From positions 107,001 through 171,000 of the forward strand of contig CATQJD010000001.1 in NCBI GenBank assembly GCA_958298945.1: a DNA stretch of 64,000 nucleotides, read 5' to 3'. The position numbers and the translations under genes are program-made. The notes under the pieces were generated by a model. It was not told the origin of the DNA and did no database searches. It saw only the letters and a list, made by a program, of their open reading frames with translations. Within the stretch, counting starts at the first letter, position 1. Each line of letters opens with the position of its first letter. Shown here in pieces: positions 45,177 to 56,132 of this stretch. The stretch is from Atherix ibis. Lineage: Eukaryota; Arthropoda; Insecta; Diptera; Athericidae.

Positions 45177-46877
45177 CTACTTGAGTGACTCCAACTCCTC
45201 CTGCATGGCAATTATCCATTTATTTCTGTCTTTGCTTGACATGGCTTCCTCATAATCTTTGGACTCCTCAATCGTCAAGTTCATTTCTTCAATCAATCTC
45301 TGTGGAGGTTTTCCTTTCGTAGACCTAGAGGAAATGCTTTGAGGAATCTGTACCTGCTCAATTTGAACGTCCTCTTCCTCTATTTTCTCTTCTTCTATTT
45401 CATTGTCTGGAATGTTCTCATCCTCTGGATCCCCTTTCTCCTCCTGAGTCCCCTTTTTCTTCTGTGATTGGAAATCAATTTCGAATTCTGTGAATAATCC
45501 GACCTCTCCTGGAAATGTCACATCGCGACTAATTTCCACCTTCCGTGTTACTGGATTGTAGCATCGAAATGCCTTTGACCGATTGTCGTATCCAAGAAAA
45601 ACCATTTCCCTCCCCGTATGATCTAGTTTTCTTCTCTTTTCTTTTGGAATGTGTACAAAGCATTTGCTTCCAAAAGAATGCATGTTTTCGAATAAAACTT
45701 TGCCTCCGCTCCACTGCTCGTATGGAATTTCTCCTGTTGACCTTGTGATAACTCGATTGTGGTTGAAAACTGCTGTTGATACTGCTTCTCTCTAAAAAGA
45801 ATTTGGAAGTCCAGAATCGATCAACATACAACGTGCCATTTTCATGATTGAGCGATTTTTTCTCTCTGCAATTCCATTTTGTTCAGGTGAATACGACGCT
45901 GCGTTGAGATACTCCCTGAACCGCTTTCCGGTTTATTCTCCTCCTCGATCCGAACGTAGGATTTTTGGCTTTTTTGCAGACGTAGTTTTGGTCATTTCAA
46001 CAAATTCCCTGAATGACTCCTCAACTTCACTCTTATGAGCCAACAGTTTCGCAACTGTGAAACGAGAAAAATCATCCGTGAATGTGACGATGTAACGTTT
46101 ACCACTCATTGTTTCTGTTTGCATTGGTCCACAAACATCCGTATGAACAAGATCCAAAACAGCTTTTTTCTTATTCGAAGGTTCCTTAGGAAAAGGTTTT
46201 CTCGTCACTTTTCCTTTGGTACATGTTTCGCAGAGCTTCTTGATGCCGCATTCCTTAATCCTGATTCCGCCAACAACTTCTTTTCCTGCCATCTTTCTGA
46301 TTGCTGCGGGAGCTCGATGACCCAAACGCCAGCGCCAACTGTGGATGCAATTTTCATTATGCTTCAAACTCAAAATATTGACTCTCTCTGGTGTACGCAA
46401 CTGGTATAAATTATTTCTGCGATCGACCACAGCAACATGCTCATTATTTTTATCAATTTCACAATGATTGTCTTTAAATATTATTTCAAACCCATTTTCT
46501 GCCAGTTTTCCTATTGACAAAACATTCCCAACCAGCTCTGGTGTGAATAATACTTCCTTTGCTGTTGCTTCTTGGACTTTGCCAGCCCGATTCAGAAACT
46601 GCACTTTTCCGCTTTCAATGCCGATCACATCGACTTTTTCGCCGTTTCCAACTTCAATATTTGTCTTGTAAGTTTCATCCAGGGAATTGAAGAATTCTCT
46701 TCTGCCGGTAACGTGCCTTGTTGCACCTGAATCAAGCAACCAACCATCCCTGTCCTTTCCGTTAATTGAAAAAACAAAATCATTATTGTCTGAATTGACT
46801 GAATTCACTTTATCTTTCGATCCTTGTGCTTGTTTCTTGGCCAGCCATTTCCTGTATTCAGCACAATCCCTTTTCAT
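45177..46877 (-). pseudogene. copia protease and integrase
   Basis: 46877-45933 is open: CCHC-end MKRDCAEYRKWL, WLLDSGATRHVTG (aspartic protease active site), GVxLW-equivalent pre-integrase region with RWRLGHRAPAAI and CETCTKGKVTRKPF, integrase core VHTDVCGPM, TDDFSRFTV and SDRGGE, where a stop replaces the next Tyr. The remainder reads through stops to 45529 (SPEQNGIAERKNR, catalytic Glu) and 45683-45177 (CFVHIPKEKRRKLD, VFLGYDNRSKAFR, then an acidic linker DEENIP-like to the RT). Two or three stops separate these blocks. Confidence 0.87.
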
Positions 46878-47512
46878 ATGATTTGGCTTCTTTCGGTGAC
46901 TTTCAGTAACGTCTCAGAGCAGGAACTTTCTCCTGCAGCATGTCCACGACGCTCATATTCTGCTATCAATTTTTGCTGAACGAATGAAAACGTCAAATCC
47001 TCTTCGTCCCTAGCCCCTAGTGCAATTATAAGAGTATCGTAACCCTTCGGTAAACTGCTCAACAACATAGCGACACTCCAGGGCTCGGATAACTCGTCAT
47101 TACTTATGTCCTTGAGTTTTACAAACAAATTCCGCATCTCATTTATGTGATCTGGAACTCGACCATTTTCCTCCATTTTCAAAGTACAAATCATGCGCAT
47201 CAAATGAACTTTATTGCTTAGTGTCGCCTTTTCATGGTAACTTTTTAAGTTATTCCATGCACCAAGCGGTATATTTTCATTATGACAAACCTATCCAGGA
47301 AAATGCGCGTTCATCTATCCGATCCCATTCCTTTTGGAGCAATATCCTTGCTGCCTTCTGCTCGTTCGCCGCTGTGTCAGCCAAATCTTCCGGACGGGGC
47401 TTGTTCAGTGCTGACCTCAATTCCTCCTTCTTGAGCAGCAATTCAATCCTGAATTTCCAGTTCTGAAATTGGCGTTATTCAGCTTTTCGAAGTTTTCTGT
47501 ATAATCTGTCAT
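46874..47512 (-). pseudogene. copia gag
   Basis: ATG at 47512 opens MTDYTENFEKLNN, then a frameshift before ELLLKKEELRSALNKP. Later, 47203-46874 reads MRNLFVKLKDISNDEL, AMLLSSLPKGYDTLI and FSFVQQKLIAEYERR, typical copia capsid motifs. The CCHC knuckle is mostly lost to a frameshift before the MKRDC block of the next frame. Confidence 0.82.
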
Positions 47513-47600
47513 TTTGACAAAATTCGTTTAGGCGCCGCGAAAGTGAGGTTAACTTTCAGTTCAACTTTTTACGTCAAAGAATTTACTCTCTGCTCGTTAT

Positions 47601-47614
47601 CTGGGCCCATAACC
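47601..47614 (-). other. Primer binding site of copia (tRNA-iMet fragment)
   Basis: The minus strand reads ggttatgggcccag three bases inside the 5' LTR. This is the copia-type primer site complementary to an internal fragment of initiator tRNA-Met. Confidence 0.85.
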
Positions 47615-47617
47615 TAA

Positions 47618-47797
47618 TGAAATAATCAGGCCAGATATACTTTTGGAACTGTATAGAATAAATTTAACTCTCAGACTTTAGTTTAAACCGTATATTTAAC
47701 AAACTCATTTAGTATTACATTCGTATACATGGGACGAGCAGAGCAGACAGAACAAACTGTGAGTGTGTGTAAGACAAATAAAAACCGTGTGTGAAAA
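47618..47797 (-). repeat. 5' LTR of copia element, outer part missing
   Basis: Matches 43477-43657. Similarity stops after gtgtgtgaa at about 47797, where an inverted copia pol fragment begins. Confidence 0.85.
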
Positions 47798-48523
47798 TTG
47801 ACAGATCTACCTGAGAAAAGAGAAGCAATTGGATGTAAATGGGTATTCAAGGTCAAAAAGGATGAACAAGGAAAAGTACGGCGATATAAGGCCGGACTAG
47901 TGGCTCCGGGTTTTTGACAGAAATTCCGAGTGGACTTTAACGAAGTTTTCGCTCCAGTTGGTCATCAATCGACGTTAAGAACTGTTATCAGTTGCAGGAA
48001 GACAGAAAATGAAGGTTAATCATCTTGATGCAAAAACTGCGTTTCTCAATGGGTCGCTGGAGGGGGTCATTTACATGAAACAACCGCCGCTAATTGGGCA
48101 GAAGACAGGGAAACCAGGAGGTCTAACAGCGGCTACGTTTTCTGCTTGAATGGAGGAGTCATCAGTTGGTCGCGCAGAAAACAAACTTGTGTTTCACTCT
48201 CTTCAACAGAGGCAGAATTCATCGCTTTGTCAGACACTTGTCAAGAAACGATATGGTTGCGGAGATTACTAGAAGATCTCATTTTGTCAAGGATCACGTT
48301 AAAAGGGGACAAATTTTTTATAAATTTTGTCCAGCAGAAGTTATGATTGCAGACATTCTTACAAAACCTTTGCCACGAATCAGAGATGTTGTTTTGAGAG
48401 AAAAATGTAAAGTTATTTGAGTGTTGCATGAGATTTGAACGAGGAGGAGTGTTGAAATATAGATATAAGCGTTCAAATATTTGTCGGGTTTGAATTTTGT
48501 TTTACTTGTCATGCGCGCCACTA
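47798..48523 (+). pseudogene. Inverted, internally deleted copia fragment with 3' LTR start
   Basis: Plus strand: LTDLPEKREAIGCKWVF and KVKKDEQGK (RT start, as at ~45170-45060 on minus), a stop replacing Arg in the VAPGF-stop-QKF block, AFLNGSL-equivalent in another frame, then a jump of ~650 bp at about 48088 to ANWAEDRETRRSNSGYVF, SSTEAEFIALSDT and, after a second deletion, HFVKDHVKRGQIF to CKVI. A polypurine tract and LTR start (48450) follow, matching the other copy to 48518 and then diverging. Two internal deletions mark it as a dead derivative. Confidence 0.85.
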
Positions 48524-49200
48524 CGTTATAGTACAAGCAGCATAAAAACAAAGAGCAACCAGCGTATAAATATGTATGGAGCGGTGAAGTGCATATAGAG
48601 TGGAATTTTTCCACTTTATAATAATGCACTTTGTACAAATTAAACTATTTCTGTTAATTCACTCTACTCAACGCAAAATATTAAACTTTTAATGTTGATT
48701 CATAATACGTATCACACCGATTGTGTTCTGCGAACAGGTCGTCAAACGCATGCTCACTCGACGAATTCAATGACAACATTCAAATAAAGATCGAAACTGG
48801 CGGACAGAATCAATAAATTTTTCATATAGAATAAATTACGGTCTCTTAAATCGTATGATATCGTAGAAGTTTAGCTAGGCTTATCTTGCATCACATTTTG
48901 AGAGCGAATCCATCAAATTTGATGGATGCGTCAGAGGATTGCGTTCTATACCTGGTGCCTTGGTGGGGTTATTGTATAAAATATTGGGATATAGGCTAAA
49001 ATGCATGTGTCGCGGCTAGGATACGATATGGAACCATTGGCTTTAATGCGTTTTTTTTTGTTATAGTAAGGTGGAAATCATCAAAAGACAAAGTGTTGGA
49101 ATTTAGCCCACTAAAACCACCTTGCTTGATCACATATCTATATCTCTCCACGGCACAGCTGTCAGGCACTACTTCGTGGGCAGGAATTGATCAAAATCAC
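48524..49200. other. Region without recognised gene; possible variant LTR remainder
   Basis: Directly after the copia LTR start the sequence is unlike the other LTR. It contains tataaatatgtatgg (48565-48580), a TATA-like site, so it may be the rest of a variant LTR. From ~48780 onward nothing is recognised. Confidence 0.35.
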
Positions 49201-49221
49201 AACTCTGGTAAATTATTACTA

Positions 49222-50120
49222 TCATTTTCTTTCACGGTCATCCAGACGTATTTTTTTAGGCGTTGCCGCAAAAACTTTGACAGCCTCCCAAGCCGTTCTT
49301 AAGTTCAGCATTAGGACCACTACATTCTCCGGTGTCAGGGGTATGGCAGCGCACTTCTGTACCTCTTTCCTTTGTACTTTGTATATGGCACAATAAAAGA
49401 AAATATACTCCGCGCTCTTCACCTTTCTGTCACAAAAGTACATTGGGCTAGAATCCCATATAAAGTGGAATTGGTAATCCGAAAACATCCATATCCCGTC
49501 AATAATTGGGATAGGTAGTAACAAACATAACCGTGTGGTCGGTCTGTCCATAGATCGATCACCGAAATAAGATGTTGAGTCTATCTGCCATCGGTGGTGT
49601 TATCACAACGATTTTTCCACCTCCTCGTTTCTTTCCTTCATACGAGCCTTGCATCGCGCTACAGTGTAACACCGGCTGCTCCAGCAGTACAGACTCTTCC
49701 GCTTATCGGGCAGTTTTTCAATTGGTATTATTCTGGATACATCGCAAATGGCATCGTAGGACACTGTTCGGAATGTTCAGGCCATCCTCAATTCACTCCT
49801 ACGGTAGACTTAGATAACACTACGTATGTAGGTTACTCTAATCAATCCATCCTCCATTAACACTTGGTACAGTGTACAGCAGGATTGAACCGGCCATGGT
49901 TTCTGGCAGGGTAGTCCTACTCTGCTTGGGTCCCAGAAGGTTTGGCATTAGGCGCGCAAGCGATATAATTATCCCAGCAGCATTCCCAGCAACATATAAT
50001 AGGTGCTCATGAAATCGCTACCTCACGTCAAATATCACTACTAGGTACTTTAGAAATAGTCTCGAGATTAGGACTGCCTCTACCCTATGGTCCACAAGAC
50101 GACTACTAGCTGCCAGAAGC
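49222..50120 (-). pseudogene. R1-clade ORF2 C-terminal fragment (second family)
   Basis: On the minus strand, about 50080-49860 reads KYLVVIFDVR, then ISLARLMPNLLGPKQSR and SILLYTVP, the post-RT region typical of R1-like ORF2. 49551-49222 reads AEYIFFYCAIYKVQRKEV and IPLTPENVVVLMLNLRTAWE, the C-terminal tail that normally follows a Cys/His finger. The interval 49560-49860 is degenerate. 5' truncated and stop-ridden. Confidence 0.7.
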
Positions 50121-50189
50121 CAACTTCAAACTAAAGTAACAGCAAAATATCATTGTTTTACATGGTATACCCATCATAGAACATAATGC

Positions 50190-51425
50190 CGAGGGTCGCG
50201 TATGGCCATAGGGATTCAGATACGCTCATTCAGCGCACCGCCAAATCAGATTGACGATTAGCAGCATGGAACCAGTTACAAGCCGGTTATACCAACCTCT
50301 GCTATTATAAGCAGTGACAACACACGATATTATTACAAAATCTCCCACCAGCGATGTAGAGACCATACCTGCGATGTAGGTATTAACCACAACAACTACA
50401 TTGCTGCTTATGGCACCTTACCATTTTGGGGCGCAGTGTGTTTTAATACCATGGAGCCGCCGACACCCGTGGTACCAATTTTTATTTTAAGTGTACTTCG
50501 ATTTGTACTCCGCTCATTAAGCTATGGTAACGAATCTTTTAAATTCCTAGGCACCACTAAGACAGGTCAAGTATCCGGGTTCGCTAGAATCCGAAAGTAC
50601 AACCGAAATCGACCTTGTTCGTTCACTCAATTGTAGCCACCTTGCGTTTCACTCACATACACATTTACTGCCCATTCCCCAAATATTTCGTTTTCTCAAA
50701 CACTGCTATAGAATACCTATTTAAGCATTTACACCTCTCACGCATTCTTAGTGTACCACTCAGATTCACTCCATTCTAATTCACTCTAAGGCCGCAAGCA
50801 TCCGGATCGCGAAGATTCTCATACAAACAACACTCCACGAGAAGGTGACATGCACTTTCTTGTAGTGCACCGCATGGGCACTTTACTCTTTCAATCCTCT
50901 CTTACACAGAAACTCATTCATAATTCCATGCCCGGTTATCAAATATCCTGGGAACAGGACACATTCAAACTAGTTTGCCGAAGCAAATGTGACACATGAG
51001 ATGAACCTATGGATTCATCTCCCACTCACACTGTCATTCCACCGCTGTTGTAGATCTCATACGTCCTCTCCAAGGCTAGAGCCCGCCGTTGAGGGTTTCC
51101 AAGCTTCTGAATTTCTTTATTCAAAATATGGTAGCCCTCCGCCAATACAATGCCATGCTGCAGAGGGTAGAAAGTACTTCTACGGAGCGCCTTTAGATTC
51201 CATGGAATTTCTTCCATTACGACCTGCATTGGATCGCTGGAGCTCATCCTATAAACATTCAGATACGCATAAGGAACCAACCGCTGAGAGACTCTATCTT
51301 TACCATACTTAAAACGCTACGTATTGCCCCAAATGTAAGCACCATTTGCCATACACGTCCACAACCAACCCTTATACAACGTTTTCACTACTCTCCCTCG
51401 AATATCCCATTCCTTCCTCTGAGTT
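50190..51425 (-). pseudogene. R1-clade element copy A, 3' part
   Basis: Same family as 61691-64000. 50190-50640 matches the 3' untranslated region of that copy (shared ataagcagtgaca, gtggtaccaattttt and aaattcctaggcacc blocks). 50640-51425 matches the ORF2 C-terminal part; 51280-51026 on minus reads EIPWNLKALRRS and GNPQRRALALERTYEIY. It ends abruptly at ~51425 (5' truncation). Stops and frameshifts throughout. Confidence 0.82.
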
Positions 51426-51699
51426 CGTCTAAATGGAATGGAAAATACAGGCGCTCACTAACTTGCAAACCGAGATATTACACCATTTGTGAATATTACA
51501 GTGCGGCATTCCTCATTCTCACATTCGGTGGCCTATGTCGAGTTGGGCGAACGCATTTAATTCCGTGCGATAATATTTATTATTATATGGTGCAAATTAT
51601 TTTATAGGCAGTGCTAATTACTTTATAACGCTAATAAACAACACTCAATAATATGAAGCATAGTTAAATCATAATTTAATAATGTTAAATAATAATAAA

Positions 51700-52640
51700 A
51701 ATAACATCAAAGTGAAAATGGTATTGCGTATAATTTCAATGCAGGGGTCAGAGTCTTGTTTTACCTGGGTGAGAGTGGATGGCATACATATTTGTGTGCT
51801 ACTGCTGGTAACTGAGGCGGGGAAAGGCATCCTTATATTATTGCCGGTGACTTTAATGCCTGGACTGTCGAGTGGGGTAGTATGGTGACATACCGGAGGG
51901 GGGGGCGATATTGCTGAAGGCTCTCTTTCTAGATCTTGTACTGCTTAATTCGGAAGGAAAAGCTTACTTTTTCAGGGGCAGAAACAACCAATATTACACC
52001 TGAGATTCGCGAGTGAGTCCCTGGTGAGACCAGGCACCTTCTGGGGGGTCTGTGGACACTATACTTATAGCGACCATTAAGATATTCTGTGTGTTATTGG
52101 TAGGTTTATGAACGGGTATGCATAGCAGGTTAGAAGATGAAGGTATTTGATCGGGAGGCTTTTCTTGCTTCTATGGAGGAGATAAAACTTATCGGCTCAT
52201 GTGAGCGCAAGTCTAAATAAAACTTACAGAAGATGATATCTCAAATTGCCAATGTCAGTAATGGGGCGATACCGAGGCGCTCTATGAGTGGACGTTTACC
52301 TGTTTATTGGTGGAATGATGAGGTAAATGAGCTTAGGAAAATATGTAAACAGCCGAGAATACTGTGTCAACGTTCAAGGAAAAAGTTCAATATCGTTCAC
52401 TATCTGAGCAGCATAAAACAGTGAGAAGATAGTTGAAACGCACTATTAAGTAGAGCAAACGCCGATGCTGGATAAAACTATGCACCAAAGAAGACAACTC
52501 ATAGAGTAGCCCATATCAGGTAGTTATGAAGACGCTGACGAGTTCTTCCATTTCTGCTCCAATCTGCCCTGGGTTGCTGGCCAGAATAGTCACCGGCTTG
52601 TTCTCTCGGCAACCAGTGTACGGAAGGGTAGTTCGAAGGT
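51700..52640 (+). pseudogene. R1-like ORF2 endonuclease end and EN-RT linker (plus strand)
   Basis: About 51835-52080 reads a GDFNAWTVEWGS-like endonuclease block (catalytic Asp/Asn) and, in a neighbouring frame, ALFLLDLVLLNSEGKA. 52270-52420 reads RSMSGRLPVYWWNDEV, the linker motif preceding RT. 52520-52640 reads ICPGLLARIVTGLF. It is most like the second R1-like family (as at 56133-57987). Heavily degraded; no RT core follows. Confidence 0.68.
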
Positions 52641-52769
52641 TGGTAGCATTTAGGTCGTACGAATTACCCAGGACAGACTCCCTCGGATATGCAGGAAAAT
52701 CGGTGATAAAAAGATATCTGGGCCCGATGTCATATCCCCTCTCGGGACGCATCCTAATTTATTTTTGTT

Positions 52770-53620
52770 AGTGTTTAATATCTGTTTGTTTGAAGGAATT
52801 TGTCTATAACTTTGGAAGAGGTAACGTCTGGTGTTACTACCAAAGGGAAAGGATCGTATCCTTGAGGATAATAGAAGATAGCCAATATCGAATATAAAGT
52901 GGTCTATGACTGGAAGGTTATCTTAGGTGCCATGATATTCTCTCATAAGGACATAATACCTATGATATTTGTGCTCATAGTTCTGACTCTCTCTATCATA
53001 TTCTAGCTTAGTAGTGTTCGAGTTTGCTCATAAATAATTGTTTTATTGTTTCCTGTTTTATTGTGTAATTATTATTGTGTTACCCCTATTTGTTTGTTTT
53101 TTCTTACTCTTACTATTATTAATATTACTATTTTTTATATTTTATATTATAAATGTTGTTATTATTATTATCATAATTATTATTATTTGCTCTAGTTTTT
53201 GTTTGTGTGGCCTTTTCTCTTTATGATGATGAATAAATTCCGAGCGGACGTATGTAACATTTGTGGTTTTAGGAAGGAATCACATTTAGAATGCGTTTAT
53301 ACTTCTCCGTCCAAATCGGCCGTATTGGTACTTAGTTGAAACATAGATAGGCAAGAAGTCTGTTTTTTTATATTTGACTTCACATGGATATAGCCTAGTG
53401 CCATTATTTTTTACTCTTTGATACCTCGTCATTTATATCCGCTATAATGTAACCTCCAATTTTACAAAAATATGGTATTTGTTCCAAGCCAGAATTATCT
53501 TTTATGAGGACCAAATTAATCTATTTTTGCTTTATTTATAGAAACCCAGTCTGGATATTAACTTTACCAAAAATGAGTAAAATGCGTAAATAGAATCGCA
53601 AGAATTTCTCTCTTTATCCT
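52770..53620. other. Low-complexity and unrecognised sequence
   Basis: Includes a TTATTA-rich tract at about 53090-53195 that yields a spurious hydrophobic frame. No gene supported. Confidence 0.5.
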
Positions 53621-53624
53621 CGCT

Positions 53625-53965
53625 CTGAAATCGTTATTACGGGCAATTTTAATGGACACAATTCTAGTTGGCTTCGCAATTTTGTATGGACAAAATCTGA
53701 TGGAATATATACTGAGATCTTTGCTGACTCGAAGAACTTGACCCAGCTTGTAACTTAGATGACACGAATCCTTGATATGGACTGTCAGAGCACGAACACA
53801 TTGGAATTGTTCCTTACATCTAACCCCGATAAATATACCATCAATATACTTTCGCCTGTAGGTACGTCAGATCACTGTGTTATATCAGCTAATTTGATTC
53901 AGCTAAGGATAAATCTTCTAAGAGAACCGTTTCATATTACTAAAACGCAAACTGAGATTATCTAA
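53625..53965 (+). pseudogene. Endonuclease fragment of a CR1/Jockey-type ORF2
   Basis: The plus strand reads VITGNFNGHNSSWL (GDFN-type site with Asp replaced by Asn), NLTQLV, then, after a stop, QSTNTLELFLTSNPDKYT and PVGTSDHCVISANL, where the SDH box is the catalytic His block. The NTLELFLTSNP pattern is CR1/Jockey-like and distinct from the R1 copies around it. Fragment only. Confidence 0.75.
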
Positions 53966-54214
53966 ACAACTTCTTTTGTTAGGTCAATAACACCTCAATA
54001 TTGACGTGCATGCTGCTCCTGACATGCTTACCATCATTATTTTACTCGGTATGAAATATTTCATTCTATATAGAATGAAGAGTATCAGGACAAATTGAGA
54101 AACGTAGTTGGACTCGAACTGCAAAATGGCGATCAGGGAAAACAAATTAGGCTTCCGGTCATATAGGACCAACCGGAAAACCGGAGTATATTTAAACGTT
54201 ATGGAAGTCTACAG
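53966..54214. other. Short unrecognised spacer
   Basis: Between the CR1/Jockey-like fragment and the 3' end of R1 copy B. No motif recognised. Confidence 0.4.
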
Positions 54215-54589
54215 TCAGTGACCAGTTAGAAGCTGCTTACTCCAACTGTGAGGGGCGAGCCCTATTTAAACCCCTACTGTCATAAGCAGTGATAGCGCTC
54301 GAGATAATTACCAGTATCTCCCACCAGCGATCCGTAGACCATACCCGCGATATGAGTATCAACCACATCCACTACACCGCTGCCTAAGCGCCTCACAATT
54401 GTCGGGCACAGTGTGTTCCAATAACATGGGGTATCCCGATTCCCGTGCTATCAATTTTTGTTTTAAGAGTACTTCGGTTTGTACTCCGTTCATTGAGCTA
54501 CGGTCAGGAATCTTGTAAATTCCTAGGCACCGCTAAGCCAGCTCAGGTACGCGGGTTCGCCAAGACCCAAAAGTATAACAGGACACGAC

Positions 54590-56132
54590 CATGGTCGTTC
54601 ACGCGGTTATAGCCACCCTCCATATCATTAACACGTTAATTCACGCACCCATTCTCGCTCTCCTCTCAAAAAGTAATATAGCAAATCTATTAAGGCATTC
54701 ATACCTTTCTTCTATACCTAACACACCACCTACATCCACACCTTTATCATTCACCACGACTCCACATGCACCTAGGTCCCGCAAATCCCCGTACAGGCTA
54801 CAATCCATGAAAAGGTACAGACCAAATTCAAATACATACGCAGAGGCAAATCAGACATCCCAAGTAAACATGTGCGTCCATCTGATATTCATACTTTCAT
54901 CCCATCGACGTTGCCAAGTTTCATACATTCTGTTCAGCACCAGTACACGCCACCAACGTAGACTAAGATCCTGAACATCTTCATTCATAACCGATCAACC
55001 AACAAGCGGGATGTCCCGACGTAGACTGTAGTGGATGCTTCGAAGCAGCACCTTCAGTTTCCATGGAATTTTTTCCGAAATAAACATGTGCGTCCATCTG
55101 CCATTCACACTATTATCCCATCGACGTTGCTAAATTTCATATATTCTATTCAGGACTAGTGAACTAAGATGCTGAACCTCTTTATTCATAACCGGAAAAC
55201 CAACAAGCGGGATGCCCCACCGTAGGCGATACTGAATGCTTCCACGCAGCACCTCCAGGTCCCATGAAATTTCCTTCATGTGAAACCTGCATCACATTGG
55301 TTGACACGGTTCTACATACATTCAAACATGCATACATAGCCAGACGCTGAACTGCATTTATGCCTACCCTTGCATACTAGCAACACATAATGTCACCCCA
55401 TACAGCTGACGCATACATTGCAAACGGAACGAACACATCCTTGTCTGGATCGAAGTCCCCATTCTTTGCGAAATACTGGCACCTACATGCCAACCAAACG
55501 GGCCACGCGGCCCTTAAGATGTTGCAAGTGAGGCCAAAAATTCAGGCTCTCTCCAATCTTTACTCCAAGGTAGCATACTTCCCAAACGTATCAGACCCGA
55601 ATATTGGGCAGCCTACTAGGTGCGAAAAAACCCCTCAACAACATACACACCATCTTCTTTTCTAAAATATTCACTCCCATTCACACACCATCGACATATA
55701 ATGGCTTCCCACTCCCTCTATCGCATACCTACTCCCCCACTCAGTCAGAAGCAGAAGCTCATCCGCATATTCGATCACAATACAACCGGTCTCCTCCAAC
55801 TGAACCAAGAGACCATTTATCATCATATTCCAGATGGCGGTGCCAGCCACAGGTTAATGTGGGCAGCCATGCACCATCTGACAAATCACTGTCCCATTGT
55901 TCCCGCATACGGCCGCACACCTTTCATGGAAGTAACTTCTCCATTGAGAAGTTTCTTCATATAAAACCTCCTCAAGCCGCTCAATAATGCCATCATATCG
56001 CAGGTAATTGAAGACACTACGGAAGTGGTGCAAACATACCACATACGTACTTACTCTCACTCTCTGCAACATACCGTCTTCCACACATCCAAGCGCCCTC
56101 AGTTTTTCACCTTTCGTAAATCCATACTAAGA
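54590..56132 (-). pseudogene. RT to C-terminal region of R1 copy B
   Basis: 56084-55854 reads YLRYDGIIERLEEV, WRSYFHERCAAVCGNNG and QMVHGC, matching copy C. Farther down it aligns with copy C to the ORF2 end, with a ~215-bp tandem duplication (54863-55283) and many frameshifts. Similarity to copy C starts at the GFTKG block near 56125 and ends there because of the nested insertion. Confidence 0.82.
54863..55283 (-). repeat. Tandem duplication of ~215 bp inside R1 copy B
   Basis: 54863-55078 and 55080-55283 both start aaacatgtgcgtccatctg and both align to one segment of copy C (62550-62765). The two halves have diverged, so the duplication is old. Confidence 0.85.

Larger units (their letters stand above)
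43477..47797 (-). mobile_element. copia-type (Ty1) LTR retrotransposon
   Basis: The minus strand carries 5' LTR (truncated on its outer side at 47797), tRNA-iMet-type primer site, gag, protease, integrase, RT, RNase H, polypurine tract and a full 3' LTR. It lies within gypsy RT sequence. The 5' LTR outer ~70 bp are missing and replaced by another copia fragment in inverse orientation, so no target duplication can be read. LTR identity is high, implying recent insertion, yet several stops are present. Confidence 0.9.

Noticed and set aside
53038..53226. Hydrophobic ORF as a small membrane protein
   Set aside because: It derives from a TTATTA-type low-complexity tract on plus with no coding signature.
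55390..55987. Plus-strand proline/histidine-rich frames
   Set aside because: Antisense to the R1 copy B ORF2; the minus-strand reading aligns to copy C.
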